A DNA stretch of 52,602 bases, from NCBI GenBank assembly GCA_946482655.1, contig CAMLSA010000007.1:1-52602 (forward strand). Direction: 5' to 3'. Of the stretch, positions 43,336 to 52,602 are shown piece by piece. This stretch comes from an uncultured Sphingomonas sp. (GTDB lineage Bacteria; Pseudomonadota; Alphaproteobacteria; Sphingomonadales; Sphingomonadaceae). The notes beneath the pieces are model-generated. The model did no database searches. It saw nothing but the letters and a program-made list of their open reading frames with translations, and had not been told where the DNA came from. The stretch's first letter is position 1. Each line of letters begins with the position of its first letter. Position numbers and translations under genes: made by a program.

Positions 43336-43880
43336 CCGAGACCCTGTCGGCGACGATGCCCGATGATGTCGAGGCGCTGACCCAGGAGGTCCTTGAACTG
43401 GCAAGCCGTCGCGAGACGAGTCTCGTCACCGCTGAAAGTTGCACCGGCGGGCTCCTCGCGTCGCTCCTCACCGATGTCGAAGGGGCGAGCCATGTCTTCG
43501 AGCGCGGCTTCGTGACCTATAGCGAGAAGGCCAAATGCGAGCTGCTCGGTCTTTCTCAGGCGATGATCGACGATTGCGGAGCGGTATCCGAACCGGTGGC
43601 GCGGGCGATGGCGGCCGGAGCGCTCGCCCAGTCGCATGGGGACGTGGCGCTCGCGATCACCGGCTTCGCGGGTCCCGCGGGCTCGGATGACGAACCCGGT
43701 CTGGTTCATTTCGCCTGCGCGCGGCGCGACGGGCCGGTCGCCCATCGCGAAGCACATCTCGGGCCCGTCGGACGCGGCACGGTTCGGATAGGCTGCATGC
43801 GGATAGCCCTGGAGATGCTCAGGGAGGCCATCCTGGTCGAGCAGGCCGCCACCCGCGAGGCCGGCGGAATTGGGGGATAG
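43332..43880 (+). CDS. pncC: CinA-family nicotinamide-nucleotide amidohydrolase
   Basis: A 182-residue stand-alone PncC domain that deamidates NMN released by NAD-dependent ligase and other reactions. AESCTGGLLASLLTDV carries the catalytic Ser region, VTYSEKAKCELLG and ITGFAGPAGSDDEPGLV the other family signatures. Without the N-terminal competence-damage (MoaB-like) domain. Translation is coupled to the upstream membrane protein. Confidence 0.88.
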   Translation: MTETLSATMPDDVEALTQEVLELASRRETSLVTAESCTGGLLASLLTDVEGASHVFERGFVTYSEKAKCELLGLSQAMIDDCGAVSEPVARAMAAGALAQSHGDVALAITGFAGPAGSDDEPGLVHFACARRDGPVAHREAHLGPVGRGTVRIGCMRIALEMLREAILVEQAATREAGGIGG

Positions 43881-43913
43881 GCGCACGGCCCGCAAATCGC
43901 TATCGGCTCGCCC

Positions 43914-46094
<2,181 letters not shown>

Positions 46095-46096
46095 GA

Positions 46097-46124
46097 TCCT
46101 CTCCATGCTTCGCATGGGAGGAGA
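46097..46124 (+). terminator. Hairpin after purL overlapping a ribosome site
   Basis: CCATGC pairs with GCATGG around TTC, extended by T-G and C-G pairs outward. No T-run. Its 3-prime arm contains GGGAGGAG, the ribosome site of the small frame at 46127, so the structure could also mask that start. Confidence 0.35.
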
Positions 46125-46126
46125 CC

Positions 46127-46267
46127 ATGCGCGGAATGGTGGAGGGGGATCGACGGCTCGCACCGGAACGGCCGCGCGAGGAACGACGGCTGCGCCGCGC
46201 GACCCCCGATCTTGGCGGAACGACGCAGGTTCCGCCTTCGACTCGGAGCTTACGCCAAGCTGCTTAA
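46127..46267 (+). CDS. Possible 46-residue basic small ORF
   Basis: MRGMVEGDRRLAPERPREER begins a 46-residue Arg/Pro-rich frame with a strong GGAGGAG ribosome site seven bases upstream. Its end overlaps the 3-prime end of the convergent phosphatase gene by 18 bases. It has no family I recognise, and Arg-rich frames arise easily in high-G+C DNA, so it is listed only because the ribosome site is unusually good. Confidence 0.25.
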   Translation: MRGMVEGDRRLAPERPREERRLRRATPDLGGTTQVPPSTRSLRQAA

Positions 46268-47041
46268 TTTCGTTTGAACCTCGCCATCGATCACGCTGGC
46301 CCGCAGCAGCCAGCGCCGCTCGCCCTCCAGCCCCAGCGCGGTGAGAGTACCGGTGCGATAGGCGCCGGTATCGATGCCGATCCGGTTCGGCTGGACGTCG
46401 GGCTCGGTCGAAATCGAATGGCCATGGACGATGCAGGCGCCCAGCTCGCCGCGATGGTCGAGGAAATCGTTGCGGATCCAGCGCATGTCGTTCGGATGCT
46501 GGTCCTCGAGCGCGACCCCCGGTCGGATGCCGGCATGCACGAACACATAGTCGCCGAAGCGCACGGCATCGGGCAGGTTGTCGAGGAACTGGCGGTGGCG
46601 CTCGGGGATATACTGGTTGAGCATCTCGACCGGCGGGATTTCCTCTCCCAGGCTCGCGACCGGCACGCCATAGCTGGCGAGGGTCTCGTACCCGCCGAAT
46701 TTGAGCCACAGATTTTCGCTGCGGTCCTCATAGGGATCGAGCGCGCGCAGCATCGCCTCCTCATGATTGCCCATAAGCACATGGAAGGTGGCGAAACTCG
46801 GCAGATGGCTGATCGCGAATTCGACGGTTTCGGCGGAATAGGGGCCCCGATCGACCAGGTCACCCAGCAGCACGACATGGTTGTCGACGATCGCGCGAGC
46901 GGCGATGTCGTCGCGAATATGGGCGAGCAGCGGCAACAACAGATCGAGGCGCCCGTGGACGTCGCCGATCGCATAGACGCGCTGACCGGCCGGCACCTGC
47001 GGCCGCGGCGCATCGTTGCGCCGAGCCGTCAGCGTGTTCAT
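46250..47041 (-). CDS. Metallophosphoesterase (serine/threonine-phosphatase/ApaH-like)
   Basis: A 263-residue calcineurin-fold phosphatase. YAIGDVHGRLDLL, LLGDLVDRGPYS, LMGNHEEAML and FVHAGIRPG (metal-ligand motifs) occur in order, then IVHGHSIS and RIGIDTGAYRTGTLTAL. This matches the bacterial PrpA/ApaH-like serine/threonine phosphatases. The start is uncertain: ATG 47041 is taken because conserved sequence begins there, but ATG 47098 and 47158 are in frame. Confidence 0.86.
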   Translation of the reverse strand: MNTLTARRNDAPRPQVPAGQRVYAIGDVHGRLDLLLPLLAHIRDDIAARAIVDNHVVLLGDLVDRGPYSAETVEFAISHLPSFATFHVLMGNHEEAMLRALDPYEDRSENLWLKFGGYETLASYGVPVASLGEEIPPVEMLNQYIPERHRQFLDNLPDAVRFGDYVFVHAGIRPGVALEDQHPNDMRWIRNDFLDHRGELGACIVHGHSISTEPDVQPNRIGIDTGAYRTGTLTALGLEGERRWLLRASVIDGEVQTKLSSLA

Positions 47042-47342
47042 CCGCTGCAGCCAGCCTCTGTCGCCGCCCTGTCCGAATCCGGATTGGTTCAAAATCATCC
47101 TCCGAACCGGGGAATATGGCTCCGTGCCACGGGATTGGCAATGCGGGCGAGCCGCCATCGATGACCAGTTGAAACCTCGCCTTCATATGGCCATAGGACG
47201 CGGGTCATGCGCAACACCAGGGAGAGGTTTTTGGTCCTTCAAGAGACGTCGACCGTCACTCGATCGACGGCAGGCTCCTATCCATCGAGTCTAATAGCCC
47301 ACATCTTGCGATCGAAGCCCTTGAACAAAGGCCGCCGATAGC
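47042..47342. other. Intergenic region before the FkbM genes
   Basis: About 300 bases between divergent genes. A dyad CGTCGA-N11-TCGACG lies at 47247-47269, about 75 bases before the first methyltransferase. No further gene is visible. Confidence 0.4.
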
Positions 47343-48269
47343 ATGTCCTTCGGGTCATTTTTGCGGCGGGCAAAACGCATGTGGAATCTTGCGCCGGCCG
47401 ACGGCAGCAAGCCCCTGTTCGATCTGTTCGCACTAAAGCCCGAGACGCGCATACGCAATGAGGCGATCCTCCGGGGCCATTGCAGAAACGCCTATCTAGG
47501 TGACGACAGCTCCCTATGCTGGGTTCTCGGGCGCTACAGCATGTTCGTGGATACGACGGATCTGGGCTTCTCGAGTCATATGTTGATGAGTGGCTTCTGG
47601 GAAATGTGGGTCACCGAAGCGATCATCCCGCGCGTCAGGCCCGGCATTCATGCTGTGGATTGCGGTGCGAACCTCGGATATTTCACGCTCATCATGGCCG
47701 ATCTCGTGGGTGAGGCCGGCCATGTGGACGCATTCGAACCCAATCCCACGATCGCCGCCAAGCTGGCCAAGACGATAGAAGTGAACGGGTTCCTGGCGCG
47801 TACCACCGTGCACCAGGCGGCACTCTCCGACAGCTGCGGTGAGGCCTTGCTGCATGTGCCACCGCGCGAGCCGAAAAACGCCTATCTGCATCCCTCGGCC
47901 GCGCGTGCCGAGGATGTGTCGGTGACGATTCCGACGCTGCGGCTCGATCAGCTGGCGAATGCCGACAAGATCGATCTGATCAAGATCGATGTCGAAGGAG
48001 CGGAGGAAAGTCTTTGGACCGGGATGGAGGGGATTCTCGAAGGCAGCCGACCGCTGACCATAATCCTCGAGTTCACCGCAGCACGCTATCCCGACGCGGG
48101 TGACTTTCTCGATCGGATATTGTCATACGGCTTCTCATCGGAATTGATCGACTTTAGAGCGGGTGTCGTTCCCACGACTCGCTCCGAAATATTGTCGCGG
48201 CCCCGCCATATCGACCAGATGCTCATATTTACGCGGGGCGGCACGACGGGTGGCCAGCGACATCGTTAG
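47343..48269 (+). CDS. FkbM-family SAM-dependent methyltransferase (first)
   Basis: A 308-residue class I methyltransferase with the FkbM domain: SAM-binding AVDCGANLGYFTLIMADLVG (about 104-123), FEPNPTIAAKL and the late LIKIDVEGAEESLW (about 212-225). FkbM enzymes typically O-methylate sugars or polyketides, including surface polysaccharides and capsule. It is followed by a second FkbM gene and then Kdo genes, so a glycan substrate is likely. Product and position of methylation are unknown. Confidence 0.9.
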   Translation: MSFGSFLRRAKRMWNLAPADGSKPLFDLFALKPETRIRNEAILRGHCRNAYLGDDSSLCWVLGRYSMFVDTTDLGFSSHMLMSGFWEMWVTEAIIPRVRPGIHAVDCGANLGYFTLIMADLVGEAGHVDAFEPNPTIAAKLAKTIEVNGFLARTTVHQAALSDSCGEALLHVPPREPKNAYLHPSAARAEDVSVTIPTLRLDQLANADKIDLIKIDVEGAEESLWTGMEGILEGSRPLTIILEFTAARYPDAGDFLDRILSYGFSSELIDFRAGVVPTTRSEILSRPRHIDQMLIFTRGGTTGGQRHR

Positions 48270-48277
48270 GAGGTGCA

Positions 48278-48340
48278 ATGTCGATTCCTGATTGCCGGTC
48301 CTCTCCCGAGCCGGCGCCCCATCCGTTGCGCCCGATATGA
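48278..48340 (+). CDS. 20-residue leader ORF overlapping the second FkbM gene
   Basis: An ATG with AGGAGGTGCA directly upstream opens a 20-codon frame (MSIPDCRSSPEPAPHPLRPI). Its TGA overlaps the ATG of the second methyltransferase (ATATGA). This is the geometry of translational coupling by a leader peptide. Since the FkbM gene itself has no other ribosome site, the leader may be needed for its translation. A single-base frameshift separating a longer N terminus is the alternative. Confidence 0.5.
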   Translation: MSIPDCRSSPEPAPHPLRPI

Positions 48341-49194
48341 GCCGACCGATCAGCCTGGCGCTGTTCGCCCACCGCAGATCCTGGTTGCGCTTCACGCCGC
48401 GTTTGCAGCTATGGTTACGCCACCTCTATTTGCGATATCGCCAGTGCACGATCCCGCTCGGTCAGGACATGGTTCTGTGCCGCGTATTGGGCTTCTTCAA
48501 GCTTTACGCTGATCCGCGCGACCGGAGCATTTCTCCACATCTGATGATGGATGGCTATTGGGAGCCGCGCACGACGGAGACGATCATCGACCTGATGCGC
48601 TTTGACATGGTCGCTGTCGATGTGGGCGCCAATCTCGGCTATTTCACATTGCTTCTGTCGGCGCTGTGCGGTCCGAATGGCCGCGTCCTCGCGTTCGAGC
48701 CCAACCCGGAAACCGCCAGGCGTCTGCAGGCGACACTCACCCTCTGTCCATTTGGCAAGTGCGTCGATTTCCATCCCGACGTACTCGGAGCCACCGACGG
48801 CGAGGAGGTTAACCTTCTGATGTCCCTGGATCATCCAGGCGGCACCCACGTAACCTCGCTGACGCCCGACGGCACAAATTTCATCAAAGCCCGCACCCGC
48901 CGGCTGGACCGTGTGCCGGGCGCGCTCGACGCCACCCTTATAAAGATCGATGCCGAAGGAATGGAAGAGGCGATCTGGCAAGGCATGACAGCGATGATCG
49001 CGGGAAGCCGGCTGCGCTATGTGATTCTCGAATTTTCCCCCGCCTCCTATCGAGATCCCGCCGGCTTGCTCGATGAGGCGGAGGCCGCAGGCTTCGCCAT
49101 ATCGTGCATCGATGATCTGTATGGCGTCAGGCCTATCAGCCGAGCGGAAATCCTCGATGGCACGCCGCTCCGCATGTTGCTTCTGCAGCGCTGA
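48337..49194 (+). CDS. FkbM-family SAM-dependent methyltransferase (second)
   Basis: A 285-residue FkbM methyltransferase with VAVDVGANLGYFTLLLSAL, AFEPNPETARRL and LIKIDAEGMEEAIW. It is a paralogue of the preceding gene with a shared middle segment (MDGYWE/MSGFWE, then the SAM site) but divergent ends. The start is set at 48337 (MSRPISLALFAHRR) because of the overlap with the leader ORF; an in-frame TTG at 48292 is less plausible. Side-by-side paralogues may modify two positions of one glycan. Confidence 0.88.
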   Translation: MSRPISLALFAHRRSWLRFTPRLQLWLRHLYLRYRQCTIPLGQDMVLCRVLGFFKLYADPRDRSISPHLMMDGYWEPRTTETIIDLMRFDMVAVDVGANLGYFTLLLSALCGPNGRVLAFEPNPETARRLQATLTLCPFGKCVDFHPDVLGATDGEEVNLLMSLDHPGGTHVTSLTPDGTNFIKARTRRLDRVPGALDATLIKIDAEGMEEAIWQGMTAMIAGSRLRYVILEFSPASYRDPAGLLDEAEAAGFAISCIDDLYGVRPISRAEILDGTPLRMLLLQR

Positions 49195-49363
49195 CCGCGA
49201 GGTCACGCCATCAACCGGAGCCAAGGCAAGACCGGACGCACATCCGAAATCCGAAATCCGGAGCTATATCGCCCTTTTTTGGTGCGTTGCCGCAATTAAT
49301 GGGGTTGCAACAAATGCACACCCGGCTATTTTCGGCGCAGCGCAAGGGGCCAGGGAGACGAGC

Positions 49364-50356
49364 GTGATAACACACGACATCCGGGCCGATCCGGCCAATT
49401 CCACCATATTGGGACGCGGCCGGCAGGTCCTGAAGGCCGAGATCGACGCCCTCGTCCAGCTCGAAGCTAGTCTCGACGACGATTTCTCTGCCGCCGTCAG
49501 CCTGCTCGAAGCCACCAAGGGTCGCATTATCGTCACCGGTATGGGCAAATCGGGCCATATGGCGCGCAAGATCGCTGCCACTTTGTCTGCCACCGGATCG
49601 CCCGCCATCTTCATCCATCCCGCCGAGGCCGCCCATGGCGACCTGGGCATGGTGCAGCATGGCGATACGCTGATCGTGCTGTCCAATTCCGGGGCGACCC
49701 CCGAGTTGACCCCGGTCATGCAGCATTGCCGCAACCTGCGTATCCGGATCATCGGCATCGCATCGCGTGCGGATTCGCCGGTCATGCAGGCGGCCGACAT
49801 CCGCCTGCTGCTGCCTGACGTTCGCGAAGCCTGCCCGAGCAACATCGCGCCGACGACGTCGACGGTCATGATGCTGGCGCTCGGCGATGCGTTGGCGATG
49901 GCACTGATGGACGTGCGCGGCGTGGCGCGGGACAGCATCAAGCTTCTCCACCCCGGCGGCGCGATCGGCCTGCGGCTGATGGCCGTTTCCGAGATGATGC
50001 ATGTCGGAGGCAACCTTCCGCTGGTCGATCTCGACACGCCGATGCGCGACGTGATCATGACGATGACCTCGATCGGCTTCGGCGTGGCGGGTGTCGCCGA
50101 CGCCCATGGCCGGCTGGTCGGCGTGATCACCGATGGTGATCTCCGACGCCACATCGGCGACCTGCTCGACGGCACGGCCGCCGACGTGATGACCCCGCAT
50201 CCGAAGACGGTGCCGCCGGACACGCTCGCCGAAGACGCGCTGATGATCATGAACGACTGCAAGATCACCACCGTGTTCGTGATGGAGGAAGATCGTCCCG
50301 ACTATCCGGCGGGCATCGTCCATATCCATGACTTCGTGCGCTACGGACTGAGCTAG
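49364..50356 (+). CDS. kdsD: Arabinose-5-phosphate isomerase (KdsD/KpsF)
   Basis: A 330-residue isomerase forming D-arabinose 5-phosphate from ribulose 5-phosphate, first step of Kdo synthesis. SIS domain (about 40-180) with IIVTGMGKSGHMARKIAATL and PAEAAHGDLGM, then two CBS domains (about 205-325, VMTPHPKTVPPD). The start is GTG 49364 with GGGAG upstream, giving near the length of E. coli KdsD. kdsB follows 14 bases later, so they are in one operon. KpsF/GutQ are paralogous alternatives; the kdsB neighbour favours Kdo. The preceding 169-base gap contains a CCGAAAT tandem. Confidence 0.93.
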   Translation: MITHDIRADPANSTILGRGRQVLKAEIDALVQLEASLDDDFSAAVSLLEATKGRIIVTGMGKSGHMARKIAATLSATGSPAIFIHPAEAAHGDLGMVQHGDTLIVLSNSGATPELTPVMQHCRNLRIRIIGIASRADSPVMQAADIRLLLPDVREACPSNIAPTTSTVMMLALGDALAMALMDVRGVARDSIKLLHPGGAIGLRLMAVSEMMHVGGNLPLVDLDTPMRDVIMTMTSIGFGVAGVADAHGRLVGVITDGDLRRHIGDLLDGTAADVMTPHPKTVPPDTLAEDALMIMNDCKITTVFVMEEDRPDYPAGIVHIHDFVRYGLS

Positions 50357-50370
50357 GACCGCCGAGCGAC

Positions 50371-51174
50371 ATGGCCGACGTCGCGGTCATCATTCCCGCG
50401 CGTTACAGATCATCGCGTTATCCCGGCAAGCCCCTGGCGCTGCTGGCCGGCGCCACCGGCGTCGCCAAGCCGCTGATTCAGCGGAGCTGGGAATGCGCGA
50501 CGGCGATCGCCGATCCCGCCTCGATCTGGATCGCCACCGATGATGAGCGCATCGCCGATGCGGCGAGGGTCTTCGGCGGACAGGTGGTGATGACCGCCGA
50601 AAGCTGCGCCAACGGTACCGAGCGGTGCGCCGATGCGATCGCGCGGCTTGGAATCGAACCGGCCGCGGTGGTCAATCTTCAGGGCGATGCGCCGCTGACC
50701 CCCGCTCATGTCGTGATGGCGCTGCTGGACGAGCTGTACGCCGACCCGGGCGTCGCGATGACGACGCCGGCGATCCGCTGCGCCCGAAGCACCTATGCGC
50801 ATCTGGTCGAGGATCAGGCCCAGGGGCGGGTCGGAGGCACGACCGTAGTGTTCGGCGGCGACCGCCGCGCACTATATTTCTCGAAGCGGGTGATCCCACA
50901 TCTGCCGCCCGATGCCGCCGCCCTGGCCTTTCCGCCGGTCCACCTCCACCTCGGCGTCTACGCCTATCGCCCCGAGGCGCTGCGCCACTATGTTACGCTC
51001 GGTGCATCCGAGATCGAACAGCTCGAAGGGCTCGAGCAGCTCCGTTTTCTGGATGGCGGAGTAGCAGTAGGCGTGGTGCCGTTCGGGCCGATCGGCTGGG
51101 ACGCGATCGAACTCAACAATCCCACCGACGTGGCGCCGATCGAAGCCATCCTCAAAGCGCGCGGGATCGAATAG
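50371..51174 (+). CDS. kdsB: 3-deoxy-manno-octulosonate cytidylyltransferase
   Basis: A 267-residue CMP-Kdo synthetase that activates Kdo with CTP. The nucleotide-binding N terminus IPARYRSSRYPGKPLA and the conserved NLQGDAPL and NNPTDVAPIE segments are seen. It is slightly longer than E. coli KdsB. It sits between kdsD and the dioxygenase. In sphingomonads, which are known for glycosphingolipids in place of LPS, activated Kdo would more likely serve capsule or another glycan; KpsU is the capsule paralogue and cannot be told apart here. Confidence 0.92.
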   Translation: MADVAVIIPARYRSSRYPGKPLALLAGATGVAKPLIQRSWECATAIADPASIWIATDDERIADAARVFGGQVVMTAESCANGTERCADAIARLGIEPAAVVNLQGDAPLTPAHVVMALLDELYADPGVAMTTPAIRCARSTYAHLVEDQAQGRVGGTTVVFGGDRRALYFSKRVIPHLPPDAAALAFPPVHLHLGVYAYRPEALRHYVTLGASEIEQLEGLEQLRFLDGGVAVGVVPFGPIGWDAIELNNPTDVAPIEAILKARGIE

Positions 51175-51183
51175 ACAGTCGTC

Positions 51184-52209
51184 ATGACCGGCCCGATTCT
51201 GCGTACGCTTCTCGCGCCCTGGTGGGCCGCCCAACTGCTGACCGGCGCCAAGTCCTTCCTGGACAATCCGCTGATCGGTTCGGAACGTCTCAACCGGCGC
51301 GGCTTGCATGTGCGGCGGGTGAAGCTCGCCCGCGCGATGGCCGAACGGCGTCGGGCGAAGCTCGCCACCGCGGTCGATCCCGCCGACCTCGCCCTGTTCG
51401 AGCGTGACGGCTACATCGAAAAACGCGATTTCCTGCCGCCCGACATCTTCGCCGCGCTGCGCGACCAGCTCCTCGGCTGGTGCGGACCGGCGCGCGAGAT
51501 GGTGCAGGGCGACACGATCACCCGCCGCTATGCGGCCGATGCCAAAATGCTGCGCCAGATCCCCGCCCTGGCCGCCTTTTCCCGTGACCCGCGCTGGCGC
51601 GCGCTCGCCCGCCATGTCGCGAGCTTCGACATCGAGCCCCTGCTCTACGTCCAGTCGATCCTCACCCGCCGCCGCGACGCCGCGCCCGATCCGCAGACCC
51701 ATCTCCATGCCGACACCTTCCATCCGTCGATGAAGGCATGGTTGTTCCTCGAGGACGTCGCGCCGGACGAGGGTCCGCTCACCTATGTGGCCGGGTCGCA
51801 CCGCCTGACCCCCGAACGCCTCGCCTGGGAACAGCAGCGCAGCCTTGAGGTGCGTGCCGAAGGGGATTTCCTTTCGGCGCGCGGTTCGTTCCGCATCGAC
51901 CGCGCCGCGCTGGCCGCGCTGGGCCTTCCGCAGCCCAAACCCTTCGCCGTTCCGGCCAATACGCTGGTGGTCGCCGATACTTTCGGCTTCCACGCGCGCG
52001 GCTGCAGCGAGCGGGCGACGACCAGGATCGAACTGTTCGGCTACAGCCGGCGCAATCCCTTCCTGCCCTTTTCCGGCCTCGACCTGTGGAGCCTCCCCGG
52101 CCTCGCCGAGCGCCGCATCCCGCTGCTGTGGCTGACCCACGACATCTACCGGCACTGGATCGGCCAGGCCTGGGCTAAGGTGGGCCCCAAGCGGCCCGGC
52201 GACGAATAG
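51184..52209 (+). CDS. Phytanoyl-CoA dioxygenase (PhyH) family Fe/2-oxoglutarate oxygenase
   Basis: A 341-residue protein of the PhyH-like Fe(II)/2-oxoglutarate-dependent dioxygenases. The iron ligands are probably the His and Asp of LHADTFHPSMKAWLFLED and the distal His of VADTFGFHARGC, with the 2-oxoglutarate Arg in RATTRIELFGYSR. It follows kdsB by nine bases and precedes the cut gene at the edge. With kdsD/kdsB next to it, hydroxylation of a sugar acid or of a lipid is conceivable, but PhyH substrates are diverse. Enzyme class clear, substrate unknown. Confidence 0.87.
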   Translation: MTGPILRTLLAPWWAAQLLTGAKSFLDNPLIGSERLNRRGLHVRRVKLARAMAERRRAKLATAVDPADLALFERDGYIEKRDFLPPDIFAALRDQLLGWCGPAREMVQGDTITRRYAADAKMLRQIPALAAFSRDPRWRALARHVASFDIEPLLYVQSILTRRRDAAPDPQTHLHADTFHPSMKAWLFLEDVAPDEGPLTYVAGSHRLTPERLAWEQQRSLEVRAEGDFLSARGSFRIDRAALAALGLPQPKPFAVPANTLVVADTFGFHARGCSERATTRIELFGYSRRNPFLPFSGLDLWSLPGLAERRIPLLWLTHDIYRHWIGQAWAKVGPKRPGDE

Positions 52210-52266
52210 CCGCAGCCGGTGCTCGCTTTGCTGGATATAGGGTGGGAGACTGGCTAAGGAGCCATC

Positions 52267-52602
52267 ATGATCGATGCCGCCACCCAGAATAATAGCCGCG
52301 AACTGGACCCGTTCGGGTATTGGGCAAGCTATGGCAGCGCCATCCGTCCCTTGGGGGGTGATGAGCGCGGGCCCGATCCTCGCTACGTGTTTCACACCCC
52401 CTATGTCGAATATCGGCCCGGCCGGGTGTTATTCAAAATCCACTTCGATCAGCTACAGGCGAGCTTCGGCGAACTGTTGGTGATCGTCATCGCATCCGTT
52501 CCCGGCAGCGGTCGCGATGCCGTGATGGTCACCTCCTCACGCCTCGACCTCGCCGACCGGCTCGCGGTTGAACGGGGCTTGACCATATCGATTCGGAGCG
52601 TC
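52267..52602 (+). CDS. Partial CDS at the right edge, unrecognised
   Basis: An open frame of 112 codons begins at ATG 52267 (MIDAATQNNSRELDPFGYWA) with AAGGAG at the right spacing and runs off the window without a stop. The visible part has AVMVTSSRLDLADRLAVERG near the end and no motif I can assign. It is probably the next member of the kdsD-kdsB-PhyH operon. Missing from standard complete-frame calls because it is truncated here. Confidence 0.65.
   Translation, partial: MIDAATQNNSRELDPFGYWASYGSAIRPLGGDERGPDPRYVFHTPYVEYRPGRVLFKIHFDQLQASFGELLVIVIASVPGSGRDAVMVTSSRLDLADRLAVERGLTISIRSV

Noticed and set aside
47247..47269. Dyad CGTCGA-N11-TCGACG before the first FkbM gene
   Set aside because: A 6-base dyad in high-G+C DNA is expected by chance, and overlapping alternative pairings exist. 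Noted in the spacer entry only.

Overview
The window looks like a chromosomal segment of an alphaproteobacterium of the sphingomonad group (Sphingomonadaceae, for example Sphingomonas or Rhizorhabdus). The signs are large TonB-dependent receptors next to catabolic enzymes, the ku-ligD and exonuclease-ligase repair pairs, EcfG-like promoter motifs, a sphingomonad-style tRNA-Met with encoded CCA, and generally high G+C coding DNA. The genus cannot be fixed from sequence alone.

Two domains are visible. Positions 1 to about 18,500 are accessory DNA: visibly more A+T in the spacers, long intergenic gaps, gene debris and no housekeeping genes. They carry a catabolic set. It comprises a gentisate 1,2-dioxygenase-like cupin, an FAH-family hydrolase, a salicylaldehyde-dehydrogenase-like ALDH, a luciferase-like flavin monooxygenase, an acyl-CoA synthetase, an RraA/HMG-aldolase-like protein, two EthD-domain proteins, a kinase-like phosphotransferase, a 3Fe-4S ferredoxin with a cytochrome P450, and two TonB-dependent receptors for uptake. 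A consistent reading is uptake of an aromatic or polycyclic compound, oxidation by P450/flavin enzyme/ALDH, CoA activation, and ring opening by the gentisate route. The substrate is not determined.

The accessory domain ends at an intact tRNA-Met(CAT) (18511-18587, minus). A partial, degenerate copy of the anticodon-to-3-prime part of this tRNA lies at 17514-17562, and a weaker one at 18185-18222. They flank an EthD gene. This is the pattern left by integration of a mobile island at a tRNA gene, though no integrase is in the window.

Positions 18,700 to the end are core-like: a ferredoxin reductase, a DUF3775-like protein, a 2-prime-5-prime RNA ligase-like protein and the Kup potassium transporter, alanine dehydrogenase, a tightly overlapping cytochrome c maturation operon (ccmC-D-E-F-G-H-I), leucine-dehydrogenase-like enzyme, tRNA-His, an Rrf2 regulator, a small lipoprotein, and an SDR. 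Next is a DNA-repair block: ku-ligD, then an RTX calcium-binding protein in A+T-rich surroundings, then a second ATP-dependent ligase with its metallo-beta-lactamase-fold exonuclease. After it come a hemerythrin-like protein, a small membrane protein, a CinA-type amidohydrolase, purL, and a metallophosphatase. The right end is a surface-glycan block: two FkbM methyltransferases, kdsD, kdsB, a PhyH-type dioxygenase and a gene cut by the window edge.

The observations most worth a second look are the tRNA-Met repeats around the EthD gene, a nine-base G/C homopolymer in the ribosome-binding region of a TonB receptor, a translationally coupled 20-codon leader before the second FkbM gene, Kdo-synthesis genes in a group known for lacking LPS, decayed ALDH/ADH genes inside the catabolic cluster, and three EcfG-like promoters.
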